53,911 bases of DNA from Chloroflexota bacterium (GCA_028876375.1 JAGWSB010000004.1:1-53911), one strand, 5' to 3'. Numbered from the stretch's first letter, positions 27,203 to 36,075 are shown. Numbers and translations: made by a program. Notes: generated from the letters alone by a model not told the origin.

Positions 27203-28366
27203 CTGGACGTCGCGTTCGTCGGCAGCTACGTGCCGCGGCGCTGCGGCATCGCCACGTTCACCGCCGACACGGTCGCCGCGGTACGCGCGGCGGACGCGTC
27301 GGCGCGGTGCTCCGTCATCGCCATCGACGAGCCGGGCGCGCGCCGCCCGTACGGCGAGGCGGTCGTCGGTCGCATCGTCCAGGGCGAAGCGGCCTCGTAC
27401 CGCGCCGCCGCCGCGGCGATCAACGCGTCGGGCGTCGACGTCGTCAACGTCCAGCACGAGTTCGGGCTGTACGGCGTCCACCGCGGCGGCGTCTTCGTGG
27501 ACCACCTCGTCGCGTTCCTGCGAGAGCTGCGCCGCCCGGTCGTCACGACGCTCCACACGGTCCTCACGCACCCGGAGGATCGGATGCGGGACAGCGTCCG
27601 CGAGATCGTCGCGCTCAGCACCGAGACCGTCGTCATGGTCGGGACGGCGGCGGACCTCCTGCGCGACACGTACGGGATCACCGGGCGCGTCCATGTGATC
27701 CCCCACGGGACGCCCGCGGTGGGCAGCTTCGGCCGGCCGCGGTCGAAAGAGGAGCTCGGCCTGGGCGGACGCACCGTCCTCTGCACGTTCGGCCTGGTCG
27801 ATCGCCGCAAGGGCCTCGAGTACGCGATAGCGGCGCTGCCGCGCGTCGTCGCGCGGCACCCCGACGCGCTGTACCTCGTCGTCGGGCAGACCCACCCCGA
27901 CGTCGTCCGCCGCGAGGGCGAGTGGTACCGCGAGCGCCTGCGCGAGCTCATGAGCCGCCTCGAGCTCTCCGAACACGTGCGCTTCGTCGACCGCTACCTG
28001 ACGCAGCGCGAGATCGTCGACCACCTCGCCGCGACGGACGTTTACGTGACGCCGTACCTCGACCCCGACCAGATCACGAGCGGGACGCTCGCGTACGCCA
28101 TGGGCGCGGGGAAGGCGATCGTGTCGACGCCGTACCTGCACGCGCGCGAGGCGCTCGCCGACGGCCGCGGCTTGCTCGTGCCGTTCCGCAGCGCGGAGGC
28201 CATCGGCGACGCGGTCAATGCGCTCCTCGCCGATGACGATTGGCGCGAGAGCGTCGGGCGCGGGGTCGCGGCGTACAGCGCCGGCACGGCATGGCCCATC
28301 GTCGGCGCGCTCGTTCTCGACCTTCTGCGCTCCGTCGCGGCGTCGTCGGCGCTGACCCCGGCGTGA
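27203..28366 (+). CDS. GT4-type glycosyltransferase, probable CTG start
   Basis: About 387 residues. The expected N-terminus (LDVAFVGSYVPRRCGIATFT) starts at a CTG at 27203, one base after the hemerythrin stop and about 9 nt after GACGAGG. No ATG, GTG or TTG occurs in this frame until 26951, which would run 84 codons inside the hemerythrin gene. The GT-B fold is clear: VNVQHEFGLYG and LHTVLTHPE in the N-lobe, VIPHGTP, then TFGLVDRRKGLEYAI and the acidic nucleotide-sugar region PYLDPDQITSGTLAYAMGAG. It probably builds a mannose- or glucose-based oligosaccharide together with the GH130 gene. Confidence 0.85.
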   Translation: MDVAFVGSYVPRRCGIATFTADTVAAVRAADASARCSVIAIDEPGARRPYGEAVVGRIVQGEAASYRAAAAAINASGVDVVNVQHEFGLYGVHRGGVFVDHLVAFLRELRRPVVTTLHTVLTHPEDRMRDSVREIVALSTETVVMVGTAADLLRDTYGITGRVHVIPHGTPAVGSFGRPRSKEELGLGGRTVLCTFGLVDRRKGLEYAIAALPRVVARHPDALYLVVGQTHPDVVRREGEWYRERLRELMSRLELSEHVRFVDRYLTQREIVDHLAATDVYVTPYLDPDQITSGTLAYAMGAGKAIVSTPYLHAREALADGRGLLVPFRSAEAIGDAVNALLADDDWRESVGRGVAAYSAGTAWPIVGALVLDLLRSVAASSALTPA

Positions 28367-29562
28367 AGCTCGCGGCGCGCGTCGGGCGAGGGCCGCTCAT
28401 CCGGCCCGCCGACGTCCTGCCCTCGCTCCCCGAGCTGGAGGTCGTCTCCGTGTTCAATCCCGCCGCGGCGCGCGTCGGCGACGAGATCGTCCTCCTCCTC
28501 CGCGTCAGCGAGCGACCGCGGTCCGACGTGGCGCCGCCCGCGGGCGCCGTCACGCTCGAGCTGGGCGGGCCGCGCCTCGTCGCGCGGCCACTCCCGCCCG
28601 GTCTGCGCGCGGAAGACGTCGTCGGCATGACCTTCCTCGACGTCCAAGCGCGGCCGCCGCGCGTCGCGGTCGGCTACGTCCGGCGCGACACGCCCGGCCT
28701 CGACCTCAGCGATCGACGGACCATCCGCTTCAAGGGCGGCGTGTCGCTCACCGGCAGCGAGGACTACCTCTCGCAGATGTCGCACCTCCGCGTCGCGCGC
28801 AGCCGGGACGGCGTCCACTTCTCCGTCGACCGCGGTCCCGCGCTCACGCCGTCGTACCTGCTCGAGGAGTACGGCATCGAGGACCCGCGCGCCGCGCGGA
28901 TCGACGGCGCGTGGCACGTCACCTACGTCTCGGTGAGCCGGCTCGGCATCACGACGAGCCTCGCGACGACGCGCGACTTCGTGGCCTTCGAGCGCCGCGG
29001 CGTCGTCCTCCACCCCGACCAGAAGGACGTCGTGCTGTTCCCCGAGCGCTTCGGCGGCCGCTACGCCGCTCTCACGCGGCCGATGCCGCAGTCGTTCGCG
29101 CGCGTCTTCGGCATCTGGATCGCGTTCTCGACCGACCTCGTCTCGTGGGGCGACCACCGCCCGCTCGCGCTTCCGCGCCCCGGGTGCTGGGACTCGGCCC
29201 GCACCGGCGCGGGCAGCGTTCCTTTCCGCACGCCGCGCGGGTGGCTCGAGCTGTACCACGGCGTCGACCACGATTCGCGCTATGCGATGGGCGCGCTCCT
29301 TCTCGACGGCGCGGACCCGCGCCGGGTCATCGCGCGGTCGCCGGAGCCGATCCTCGTCCCGCAGGAGCCTTTCGAGCGCGAGGGCGTGAACGCGGACACG
29401 ATCTTCGCCTGCGGGCACGTTCCGCTCGACGACCACGGCGGGAAGGTGCGCGTGTACTACGGCGCGGCCGATTCGGTCGTCGGCGCCGCCGACGTCGACG
29501 TCACCGCGGTCCTGGCGCACCTCGAGCCGGTCCCCGACGCCGAGCAGCTCGCGCTGTGCTAG
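28363..29562 (+). CDS. GH130-family glycoside phosphorylase/hydrolase
   Basis: 399 residues from GTG 28363, overlapping the glycosyltransferase stop (GTGA). The five-bladed propeller motifs of GH130 are visible: VVSVFNPAAARVGDEIVLLL, MSHLRVARSRDGVHF, YGIEDPRAARIDG, QKDVVLFPERFGGRYAALTRP (DKDVVLFPE-type motif), GAGSVPFRTPRGWLELYHGVD and VYYGAADSVVG. Members phosphorolyse beta-mannosyl linkages or hydrolyse related mannosides. Pairing with a glycosyltransferase suggests making and recycling of a manno-oligosaccharide. Confidence 0.9.
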   Translation: MKLAARVGRGPLIRPADVLPSLPELEVVSVFNPAAARVGDEIVLLLRVSERPRSDVAPPAGAVTLELGGPRLVARPLPPGLRAEDVVGMTFLDVQARPPRVAVGYVRRDTPGLDLSDRRTIRFKGGVSLTGSEDYLSQMSHLRVARSRDGVHFSVDRGPALTPSYLLEEYGIEDPRAARIDGAWHVTYVSVSRLGITTSLATTRDFVAFERRGVVLHPDQKDVVLFPERFGGRYAALTRPMPQSFARVFGIWIAFSTDLVSWGDHRPLALPRPGCWDSARTGAGSVPFRTPRGWLELYHGVDHDSRYAMGALLLDGADPRRVIARSPEPILVPQEPFEREGVNADTIFACGHVPLDDHGGKVRVYYGAADSVVGAADVDVTAVLAHLEPVPDAEQLALC

Positions 29563-29627
29563 CCGCCGTGCTGCGCCAGCTCGCGCGCTCGTCCCCTACT
29601 GCATCGCGCGGCGTGGCGGCGGAGCCG

Positions 29628-32057
29628 CTAGTGAGCCGATCCGTCGGTGCGCAGCGCCGCCCGCGCGTGCTCGGCGAGGCGCGTCGCGTACTCCTCGAGC
29701 CGCGCGCGCACGCGCGCGTGGATCGTGCCGGCGGGATACGTGCCGTCCGCCTGGAGGACGCCGGCGGGCACGCCGGTGAGCAGCTCGATCCCCTCGTCGA
29801 CGTCGTCGATGGCCCAGACGTGGAAGCGGCCCGCGGCGACCGCGGCGACGACCTCGTCGTCGAGCATGAGGTGGCGCATGTTCGTCCGCGGGACGACGAC
29901 GCCCTGATCGCCGCTGAGACCGGCCGCTTTGCAGACGGCGAAGTGCCCCTCGATCTTCTCGTTGACGCCGCCGATGGCCTGGACGACGCCGCGCTGGTCG
30001 ACGGATCCGGTGACCGCGATCCCCTGGCGGATGGGGGCGTCGGCGAGGCTCGAGAGGATGGCGTAGAGCTCCGCGCTCGAGGCGCTGTCGCCCTCGACGC
30101 CCGAGTAGCTCTGCTCGAAGGTGAGCCGCGCGGAGAGCGCGAGCGGATGTGAGCCGCCGTACTTGCCGAGAAGGTATCCCGCGAGGATGAGCACGCCCTT
30201 GCTGTGCGTCGGCCCCGAGAGCTCGACCTCGCGCTCGATGTCGACGACGCCGTCGAGGCCCGGTCCGGTGCGTGCCGTGATACGCGACGGCCGCGCGAAC
30301 GCGTAGTCGATGAGGTCGAACACCGAAAGTCCGTTCACCTGCCCGGCGACCGCCGCGGTCGTCTCCACGCGGATCGTGCCCTCCTCGATCATCCGCTGCA
30401 GCTCCTGTTCGAGGAGGTCGCTGCGGTGGCGGCGTGCCGCGACGGCCGCGCTCACGTCCTCGGCGCGCACAGTGGCCGCGCCGGCGCGCTTTGCGACGAC
30501 GGCGGCCTCGACGACGATGTCCTCGATCTGGCTGAAGCGCGCCGCGAGGCGCGAGCGGTGCGACACGAGCCGCGCGCCCTCTTCGACGATCCGCGCCACG
30601 GCCGCGGCCGAGAACGCGATGAGCTTGCGCTCCTTCACCGTCTTGGCGATGAACGCGGCGTACGTCCGCAGGCCTTCGGGGGTGCGGTCCATGAACGGCG
30701 TGAATTCGGCCTTGATCTTGAACAGCTTCGCGAACTCTTCGTCGAAGCGGCGGAGGAGCGAGTACGTGAGGAGGTCCCCGATGATCACCACGCGCGCGCG
30801 GAGCGGGACGGGCGCGGGCTTGAGCGTCGCGGTCGGGACGCCGAGGAGCTGGTCGATGGGGTTCTCGATGCGCACCTCGCGGTCGCGGAGGGCGCGCTTC
30901 AGCCCCTCGTACGAGTACGGGCTGGTGAGGAGGTCACGGGCCTGGATCACGAGGAAGCCGCCGTTGGCGCGGTGGAGCGCGCCCGGCCGGATGTAGCGGA
31001 AGTCGGTCTGCATCACCCCGAGCGTGGCGCGGTAGTCGACGCGGCCGACGAGGTTCGCGTACGTCGGGTTGGGCTCGGACACGACGGGAGCGCCGTCGCT
31101 CGCGTCGCTCGCGACGAGCACGTTCGCGCCGTAGCGCGTCCACGCGCGCGGTCCGGCGAAGATCTGCTGCGCCTCGGCGTCGTCCGCCTGGCGGAACTCG
31201 TCGAGGTGCTCGACGATGTCCTCGCGGATCGCGTCGAGGTGGCGCACGATGGCCGGCTGCTTCTCGTACTTCGCGCGCAGAGCGTCGATGACGTGCCCGA
31301 CGGCGAAGAGCGCCACCTCACGGTCGACGGCGTGGACGGCCTCGTGCGCCTCGCGGTCGAGCTGCCGCAGCGTCCGCACCGCGCCGTCGACCTTGTCGCG
31401 CAGCTCCGCCGAGGCCGATGCGATGCGCATCTTCCGTTCGTCCGACAGCAGCGCGAACGCGTCCGGCCCGATCGGCTTGCCGTCGACGAGCGGGACGGTG
31501 AGGATCCCCATCGGCGTCTGCTCGATCCCGAAGCCGAGCGCGTTCGCCTGCCGCTTGAGGTCCTCGACGAGGGCGTCCCGCGTCTCGGAGACCTTGCGCA
31601 GGCCCTCCGCCTTGCGGCGCTCGTACTCCGGGCCGTCGAAGAGCTTCGGGATGTCGGTGCGGCAGCGCGCGATGAGCTCGTCGAGGTCGGCGGCGAGCTC
31701 GCGGCCCTTCCCGGCCGGCAGCTCCACGGCGATGGGACGGTACGGATCATCGAAGCTGTGGAGGTAGCACCAGTCGGAGGCCGCCGGCCGCGCGGCGGCG
31801 GCCCGGCCGAGGAGGTCGAGGACCGCGGTGTTCCGTCCGGTCCCGGCCGGGCCCGCCACGTACACGTTGTGGTCGGGGTCGTCGATGTCCAGGCCGAGCT
31901 CGATCGCGTCGATGGCGCGCTGCTGGCCCCTGACCCCCTCGAGCGGCGGAACGTCGTCGGTCGAGCGGAAGCCGAGCGCGGCGGGGTCGCAGCGCCAGCG
32001 CAGGTCGTCCGGCCGGAGCGGCACCGGAGCCGACGAGACCGGGAGCGCGATGCTCAT
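29628..32057 (-). CDS. Lon-like ATP-dependent protease (AAA_32 + Lon S16 domain)
   Basis: 809 residues. Domain order: an N-terminal AAA_32-type segment with an altered Walker A (GPAGTGRNT, Arg75 in place of Lys, as is common in this family), a long insertion with coiled-coil character (residues about 140-290), the second ATPase part (HRANGGFLVIQARDLLTSP, LLGVPTATLKP, RVVIIGDLLTY) and the C-terminal S16 protease. The Ser-Lys dyad is Ser658 in EGDSASSAELYA and Lys701 in GGVNEKIEGHF, 43 residues apart as in E. coli Lon. Its ATG overlaps the stop of a 33-codon ORF. It is a cytoplasmic quality-control protease in an operon with UspA and a P-type ATPase. Confidence 0.92.
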   Translation of the reverse strand: MSIALPVSSAPVPLRPDDLRWRCDPAALGFRSTDDVPPLEGVRGQQRAIDAIELGLDIDDPDHNVYVAGPAGTGRNTAVLDLLGRAAAARPAASDWCYLHSFDDPYRPIAVELPAGKGRELAADLDELIARCRTDIPKLFDGPEYERRKAEGLRKVSETRDALVEDLKRQANALGFGIEQTPMGILTVPLVDGKPIGPDAFALLSDERKMRIASASAELRDKVDGAVRTLRQLDREAHEAVHAVDREVALFAVGHVIDALRAKYEKQPAIVRHLDAIREDIVEHLDEFRQADDAEAQQIFAGPRAWTRYGANVLVASDASDGAPVVSEPNPTYANLVGRVDYRATLGVMQTDFRYIRPGALHRANGGFLVIQARDLLTSPYSYEGLKRALRDREVRIENPIDQLLGVPTATLKPAPVPLRARVVIIGDLLTYSLLRRFDEEFAKLFKIKAEFTPFMDRTPEGLRTYAAFIAKTVKERKLIAFSAAAVARIVEEGARLVSHRSRLAARFSQIEDIVVEAAVVAKRAGAATVRAEDVSAAVAARRHRSDLLEQELQRMIEEGTIRVETTAAVAGQVNGLSVFDLIDYAFARPSRITARTGPGLDGVVDIEREVELSGPTHSKGVLILAGYLLGKYGGSHPLALSARLTFEQSYSGVEGDSASSAELYAILSSLADAPIRQGIAVTGSVDQRGVVQAIGGVNEKIEGHFAVCKAAGLSGDQGVVVPRTNMRHLMLDDEVVAAVAAGRFHVWAIDDVDEGIELLTGVPAGVLQADGTYPAGTIHARVRARLEEYATRLAEHARAALRTDGSAH

Positions 32058-32155
32058 CGACCGGACCGTACGTCGCGCCGCCGCGGCGGACGTTGGCCGA
32101 AGGGCACCTCGCCGCGGATGATCCGGCGCCCCGCCTCGGGCCCATCGGCGGTCAT
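32054..32155 (-). CDS. 33-residue ORF coupled to both neighbours
   Basis: Begins at ATG 32155, overlapping the P-type ATPase stop (ATGA), and ends in TGA overlapping the Lon-like ATG (ATGA). The peptide starts MTADGPEAGRRIIRGEVPFG and ends in an Arg-rich tail. Such exact double coupling with no spare base is typical of a real gene or of a coupling ORF that passes ribosomes to the protease gene. No homologue is recognised. Confidence 0.5.
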   Translation of the reverse strand: MTADGPEAGRRIIRGEVPFGQRPPRRRDVRSGR

Positions 32156-34662
32156 GCGATGAGCCCGCCCATCACGCGCCGCTTCACCACCTCGACGACG
32201 CCGAGGTAGGTGAGGGCCGCGGCCGCGAGGAAAGCGAAGTAGGCCGCGGGCAGCGCGACGAACCCGAGGACCGCCGCGGCCGGCGTGAACGGCAGGACGA
32301 TCCCGGCCGCCACGACGCCGACGGCGCTGACGGCGAGGGGCAGGCTGGGCCGGCTGCGCCACGGATCGCCGGCGGTACGGATGACGAAGATGACGAGGGT
32401 CTGCGTCGCCAGCGATTCGACGAACCAGCCGGTCTGGAAGAGCGGCGGCGAGGCATCGAGAAAGGTGAGCAGGACGACGAAGGTGAGGAGGTCGTAGGCC
32501 GAGCTGATGGGCCCGATGAGGATCATGAAGCGCTGGATCATGCGGATGTCCCAGCGCCGCGGCTTTCGCGTGAAGGTCACGTCGACGTTGTCGGTGGGGA
32601 TGGTGATCTGCGCCAGGTCGTAGAGGAAGTTGTTGAGGAGGATCTGGCGGGGGAGCATCGGCAGGAACGGCAGGAACACCGAGGCGGCGGCCATGCTGAG
32701 CATGTTCCCGAAGTTCGAGCTCGTGCCCATGAGCAGGTACTTCACGACGTTGCCGAAGGCCTTGCGCCCGTCGATCACGCCCTCGTGGATGACGTCGAGC
32801 CGACCTTCGTGGAGGATCACCGACGCGGCGTCGCGCGCGACGTCGACGCCGTCCGTCACCGAGACGCCCACGTCGGCGATGTGGAGCGACGGCGCGTCGT
32901 TCACGCCGTCACCGAGGTATCCGACGACGTGCCCGCGTCGCTTCAGGGCGAGGAGGATGCGGCTCTTCTGCTCCGGCGAGACGCGCGCGAAGACGGCCGT
33001 GCGCTCCGCGAGCGCGCCGAGCGCGGCGTCGCTCACGCGCGCGAGGTCGCTGCCGAGGACGATCGCGCCGGGATCCATCCCGATCGCCTCGCAGACGTGG
33101 CGCGCGACGCGCTCGTTGTCCCCCGTCAGCACCTTGAACTCGATCCCGTCGCGGCGCAGGGATGCGAGCACGGCGCCGACGCCCTCGAGCGGCGGATCGA
33201 GGAAGGCGACGAATCCCGCGAGCGACAGGGCCGTCTCGTCCTCCGGTCCGTAGCGCGCTTGCAGCGGCACGGGCCGCGCCGCGACGGCGAGCACGCGGCA
33301 GCCATCGCCGCTCAGCCGCTCGAACACCGCCAGCGCGCGGGCGCGCTCCGACGCGCCGAGCGGCGCGTCTCCCTCGCCCGCCGACGTGCAGACCTCGAGC
33401 ACGCCTTCGGGAGCGCCCTTCGTCACGAGGAGGCGCTGCGCGCCGCGCGCGACGATCACCGAGAGGCGCCGGCGCACGAAGTCGAACGGGACCTCGTCCA
33501 CCTTCGTCCACCCCGCCTCCGCCGCCTCGCGGTCGAGGATGGCCGCGTCGAGGGGGCTGCGCACGCCGGTCTGGAACGCGCTGTTGAGCGCGGCGAGGCG
33601 CAACGCGTCGCGGCTCGGGTCCCCGAACGGGCCGAGCGAGCGGTCCACGCGCATCTCGCCCGTCGTCAGCGTGTTCGTCTTGTCGCTGCAGAGGATGTCC
33701 ATGCTTCCGAAGTTCTCGATCGCGGAGAGGTCCTTGACGATGACGCCGCGCTTGGCCATGCGGAGCGCGCCCGCGCCGAGCGTGACCGTCGTGATCATCG
33801 GCAGGAACTCCGGCGTGAGCCCGACCGCGAGCGCGATGCCGAAGAGCAGTGACTCGAAGGGGTCGTGCCGCGCGACGATCCCGACGAGCACGACGAAGAG
33901 GACGAGGAAGAAGATCGTCCGCATGATGAGAAGCCCGAAGAGCCGTGCGCCGCGCTCGAACTCCGTCTCGGGCGGTCGCGCCGCGAGCTGGCGAGACACG
34001 TCGCCGAAGATCGTCCCTCTTCCGGTGCGCACGACGACGGCCGTCGCCGTGCCGCTGAGGACGGAGGTCCCGAGGAACACCATGTCCTCGCGCTCCGCGA
34101 GGGGCACGTCCGGAGGCGCGTCCGGCCTCGCCTCTTTCTCTACCGGCAGCGACTCGCCCGTGAGGGCCGCCTGCTGTACGTGGAGATCGCGCTCGTCGAG
34201 GATCCGCGCGTCGGCGGGGACGAGGTCCCCGGCGCCGAGCCGGATGACGTCGCCCGGGACGAGGTCGCGCTGCGGGACCTCGGACCATGCCCCGTCGCGC
34301 AGCACCGTGGCCGTGGGAGCGACGAGGCCGCGCAGCTCCTCGGCGGCGCGCTCGGACCGATAGGTCTGCACCAGCGTGAGCGCGCCGCTGAGCACGACCA
34401 TCGAGGCGATGATCGTCGCGTTCGCGGCGTCGCCGAGGGCCGCGGAGACGACGCACGCGGCGAGGAGGATGAGCACGAGCGGGCTCGCCGCGAAAGCGAG
34501 CATGCGCCGGGCGAGCTGTGACGCCGGTCGTGCGATCGGCTCGTTCGGGCCGACGCGGCGCAGGCGCCCCGACGCCTCCGCCTCGCCGAGCCCGCCCGCG
34601 CCGGTCGCGAGCGCGCCGAGCAGATCGCCGACGCTCAGCCGGTCGAGGTCGCCGGCGGTCAC
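32152..34662 (-). CDS. mgtA: P-type ATPase, Mg2+-importing type (MgtA-like)
   Basis: 836 residues with about ten membrane helices. Features in order: VLRDGAWSEVPQRDLVPGDV and ALTGESLPVEK (actuator domain), GIALAVGLTPEFLPMI (Mg-type helix 4), the phosphorylation loop CSDKTNTLTTGEM with Asp327, VLTGDNERVARHVCEA and GDGVNDAPSLHIADVG, then SSNFGNMLSMAAASVFLPFLP and NNFLYDL typical of MgtA/MgtB. The consensus DKTGTLT has Asn330 instead of Gly. It starts with GTG overlapping the UspA stop (GTGA). Usp next to a P-type ATPase also occurs in the M. tuberculosis DosR regulon (Rv1996-ctpF). Confidence 0.92.
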   Translation of the reverse strand: MTAGDLDRLSVGDLLGALATGAGGLGEAEASGRLRRVGPNEPIARPASQLARRMLAFAASPLVLILLAACVVSAALGDAANATIIASMVVLSGALTLVQTYRSERAAEELRGLVAPTATVLRDGAWSEVPQRDLVPGDVIRLGAGDLVPADARILDERDLHVQQAALTGESLPVEKEARPDAPPDVPLAEREDMVFLGTSVLSGTATAVVVRTGRGTIFGDVSRQLAARPPETEFERGARLFGLLIMRTIFFLVLFVVLVGIVARHDPFESLLFGIALAVGLTPEFLPMITTVTLGAGALRMAKRGVIVKDLSAIENFGSMDILCSDKTNTLTTGEMRVDRSLGPFGDPSRDALRLAALNSAFQTGVRSPLDAAILDREAAEAGWTKVDEVPFDFVRRRLSVIVARGAQRLLVTKGAPEGVLEVCTSAGEGDAPLGASERARALAVFERLSGDGCRVLAVAARPVPLQARYGPEDETALSLAGFVAFLDPPLEGVGAVLASLRRDGIEFKVLTGDNERVARHVCEAIGMDPGAIVLGSDLARVSDAALGALAERTAVFARVSPEQKSRILLALKRRGHVVGYLGDGVNDAPSLHIADVGVSVTDGVDVARDAASVILHEGRLDVIHEGVIDGRKAFGNVVKYLLMGTSSNFGNMLSMAAASVFLPFLPMLPRQILLNNFLYDLAQITIPTDNVDVTFTRKPRRWDIRMIQRFMILIGPISSAYDLLTFVVLLTFLDASPPLFQTGWFVESLATQTLVIFVIRTAGDPWRSRPSLPLAVSAVGVVAAGIVLPFTPAAAVLGFVALPAAYFAFLAAAALTYLGVVEVVKRRVMGGLIA

Positions 34663-35594
34663 GCCACCCCGGCCGGCACTCCTTCGCGCCGCGGCCTCGC
34701 TTTCGCGCTCACGCGCTCCGGCGCGCGAGCGACGAGGACCGCGCAGTGCGCGTTCTCCAGCAGCTCGTCGGTCGTGCTCCCCTGGAGGAAGCCCTCGCCG
34801 CGCAGCGAGCGCCCGCGGGCGCCGATCACGACGAGGTCGCTGCCGCTGCCCGCGGCGACCTCGAGGATCCGCTCCGCGGGACGTCCGCGTTCGAGCTCCA
34901 TGCGCACCTGCACTCCCTCCGGGAGCAGCTTCCCCGCGCGCGACAGGATGTCGAGCGCGTCCTCGCGGTCGCAGCGCTCGACCGTCGCCTGCAGCTGCTC
35001 GGCCGACGCGTCGCCGTGCGCCGTGGGCGTCGCGCGCTCCGGAAGGACGTGGAGCAGCGTGACCTCGAGATGCTTGGGAAGGGGGAGCGCCGCGAGCGTG
35101 CGGACCGCGACGTACGCGTCATCGGATCCGTCCGCCGCGACGAGGATGCGGCGCGGCGCCTCGCGGCGCTCGCGAGCGACGAGCACGGGGATCGGTGAAT
35201 GCCGCGACACCGCTCGCGCGGTGCTCCCGAGCACCAGCGCGGCGATCCTCCCCAGCCCGCGCGAGCCCATGACGATCACGCCGGCGCCCTCGGACCGCGC
35301 CACCTCGATGATGGTCTGGGCGACGGAGCCTTCATCGATGCGCGCCTTCGTCGGCACGCCCTTGGCGCCGACCTTCTCGCGGACCGTGCTCGCGAGCCGG
35401 CGCGCGGCCGCGGTCTCCTCCTCCGCGATCTCCGCGAAGTACATGCCCGTGCCGTCGATGCCGACCCCGGTGTAGCTGTGGACCGGCACCGCGAGGACCG
35501 TGACGTGATCGGAAGCGCGCAGCGGGAGCGCGAGGAGCATGTCGAGGGCGACGTCCGCCGTGGCGGACCCGTCGGTCGCGAACAGGATGCGCAT
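34659..35594 (-). CDS. Universal stress protein, tandem UspA domains
   Basis: 311 residues from ATG 35594 behind AAGGAGG. Domain 1 starts MRILFATDGSATADVALDML and ends VMGSRGLGRIAALVLGSTA; domain 2 starts RRILVAADGSDDAYVAV and ends VIGARGRSLRGEGFLQGS. It is close in layout to the UspA at 19082-20002. It is the third gene of a six-ORF leftward operon. Confidence 0.9.
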   Translation of the reverse strand: MRILFATDGSATADVALDMLLALPLRASDHVTVLAVPVHSYTGVGIDGTGMYFAEIAEEETAAARRLASTVREKVGAKGVPTKARIDEGSVAQTIIEVARSEGAGVIVMGSRGLGRIAALVLGSTARAVSRHSPIPVLVARERREAPRRILVAADGSDDAYVAVRTLAALPLPKHLEVTLLHVLPERATPTAHGDASAEQLQATVERCDREDALDILSRAGKLLPEGVQVRMELERGRPAERILEVAAGSGSDLVVIGARGRSLRGEGFLQGSTTDELLENAHCAVLVARAPERVSAKARPRREGVPAGVA

Positions 35595-35606
35595 ATCAGG
35601 GCCTCC

Positions 35607-35774
35607 TTAGCTGGTCGCGGGTGCCGCGGACCTCCGTGGGACGCCCGCTGGTGTCGGCCCATTCCCCCCGCCAACGCACGCGTGAACGACGTTCAAGAGA
35701 CCACCGGCGAGCAGCAGTCCGAAGCCGACGATGTTCGCGCGGTGGATCCGTCTGGCGACGCCCTGCGGCGTCAT
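35607..35774 (-). CDS. Small single-span membrane protein (55 aa)
   Basis: ATG 35774 overlaps the stop of the upstream 44-residue ORF (ATGA). The peptide starts MTPQGVARRIHRANIVGFGL, has one hydrophobic helix (about residues 14-35) and a Gly/Pro/Ala-rich tail. It ends 12 nt before the UspA start. Likely a small inner-membrane protein; function unknown. Confidence 0.45.
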   Translation of the reverse strand: MTPQGVARRIHRANIVGFGLLLAGGLLNVVHACVGGGNGPTPAGVPRRSAAPATS

Positions 35775-35905
35775 GCCCGCCGGGAGAAGCGGCTGCCGCT
35801 GGCGCGGAGGAAGAGTCGCGCGGTGAAGCGGCCGATCGCCGCCGCGCCGACGCTCAGCCCCGCCAGGAGGACCACCCAGCCCATGAGGCTCCAATCGAGC
35901 GGCAC
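35771..35905 (-). CDS. Small single-span membrane protein (44 aa)
   Basis: From GTG 35905 (or an internal ATG eight codons later, preceded by GGAG). It has one hydrophobic helix, MGWVVLLAGLSVGAAAIG, followed by a basic amphipathic tail. Its TGA overlaps the ATG of the next tiny ORF. As the first ORF after the DosR-like site, it may be translated at the head of the stress operon. Confidence 0.45.
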   Translation of the reverse strand: MPLDWSLMGWVVLLAGLSVGAAAIGRFTARLFLRASGSRFSRRA

Positions 35906-35941
35906 GTGGGGATGGTCGGTCGCGGAGGCTCGGAGGAGACA

Positions 35942-35955
35942 GGGCCGAAGGTCCC
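35942..35955 (-). promoter_or_regulatory. DosR-box-like palindrome ahead of the UspA/P-ATPase/Lon operon
   Basis: Read on the minus strand this is GGGACCTTCGGCCC; the mycobacterial DosR core is GGGACTTTNGGCCC, so only position 6 differs. It lies 36 nt upstream of the first ORF of the operon and about 160 nt before doxX on the other strand. A DosR-like regulator pair is encoded 3 kb away. Confidence 0.5.
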
Positions 35956-36075
35956 CCGGGCGCTGGTCGAGAGGGCCCCCGCGGACTGGGGTCGGGTCCC
36001 GCCACTTCGGGCCTCGGGGCTCTGTCGCAGGGGTACTCCGACGCGCGAAAGTCCTCCCCGGACGGGCTCACCAGA

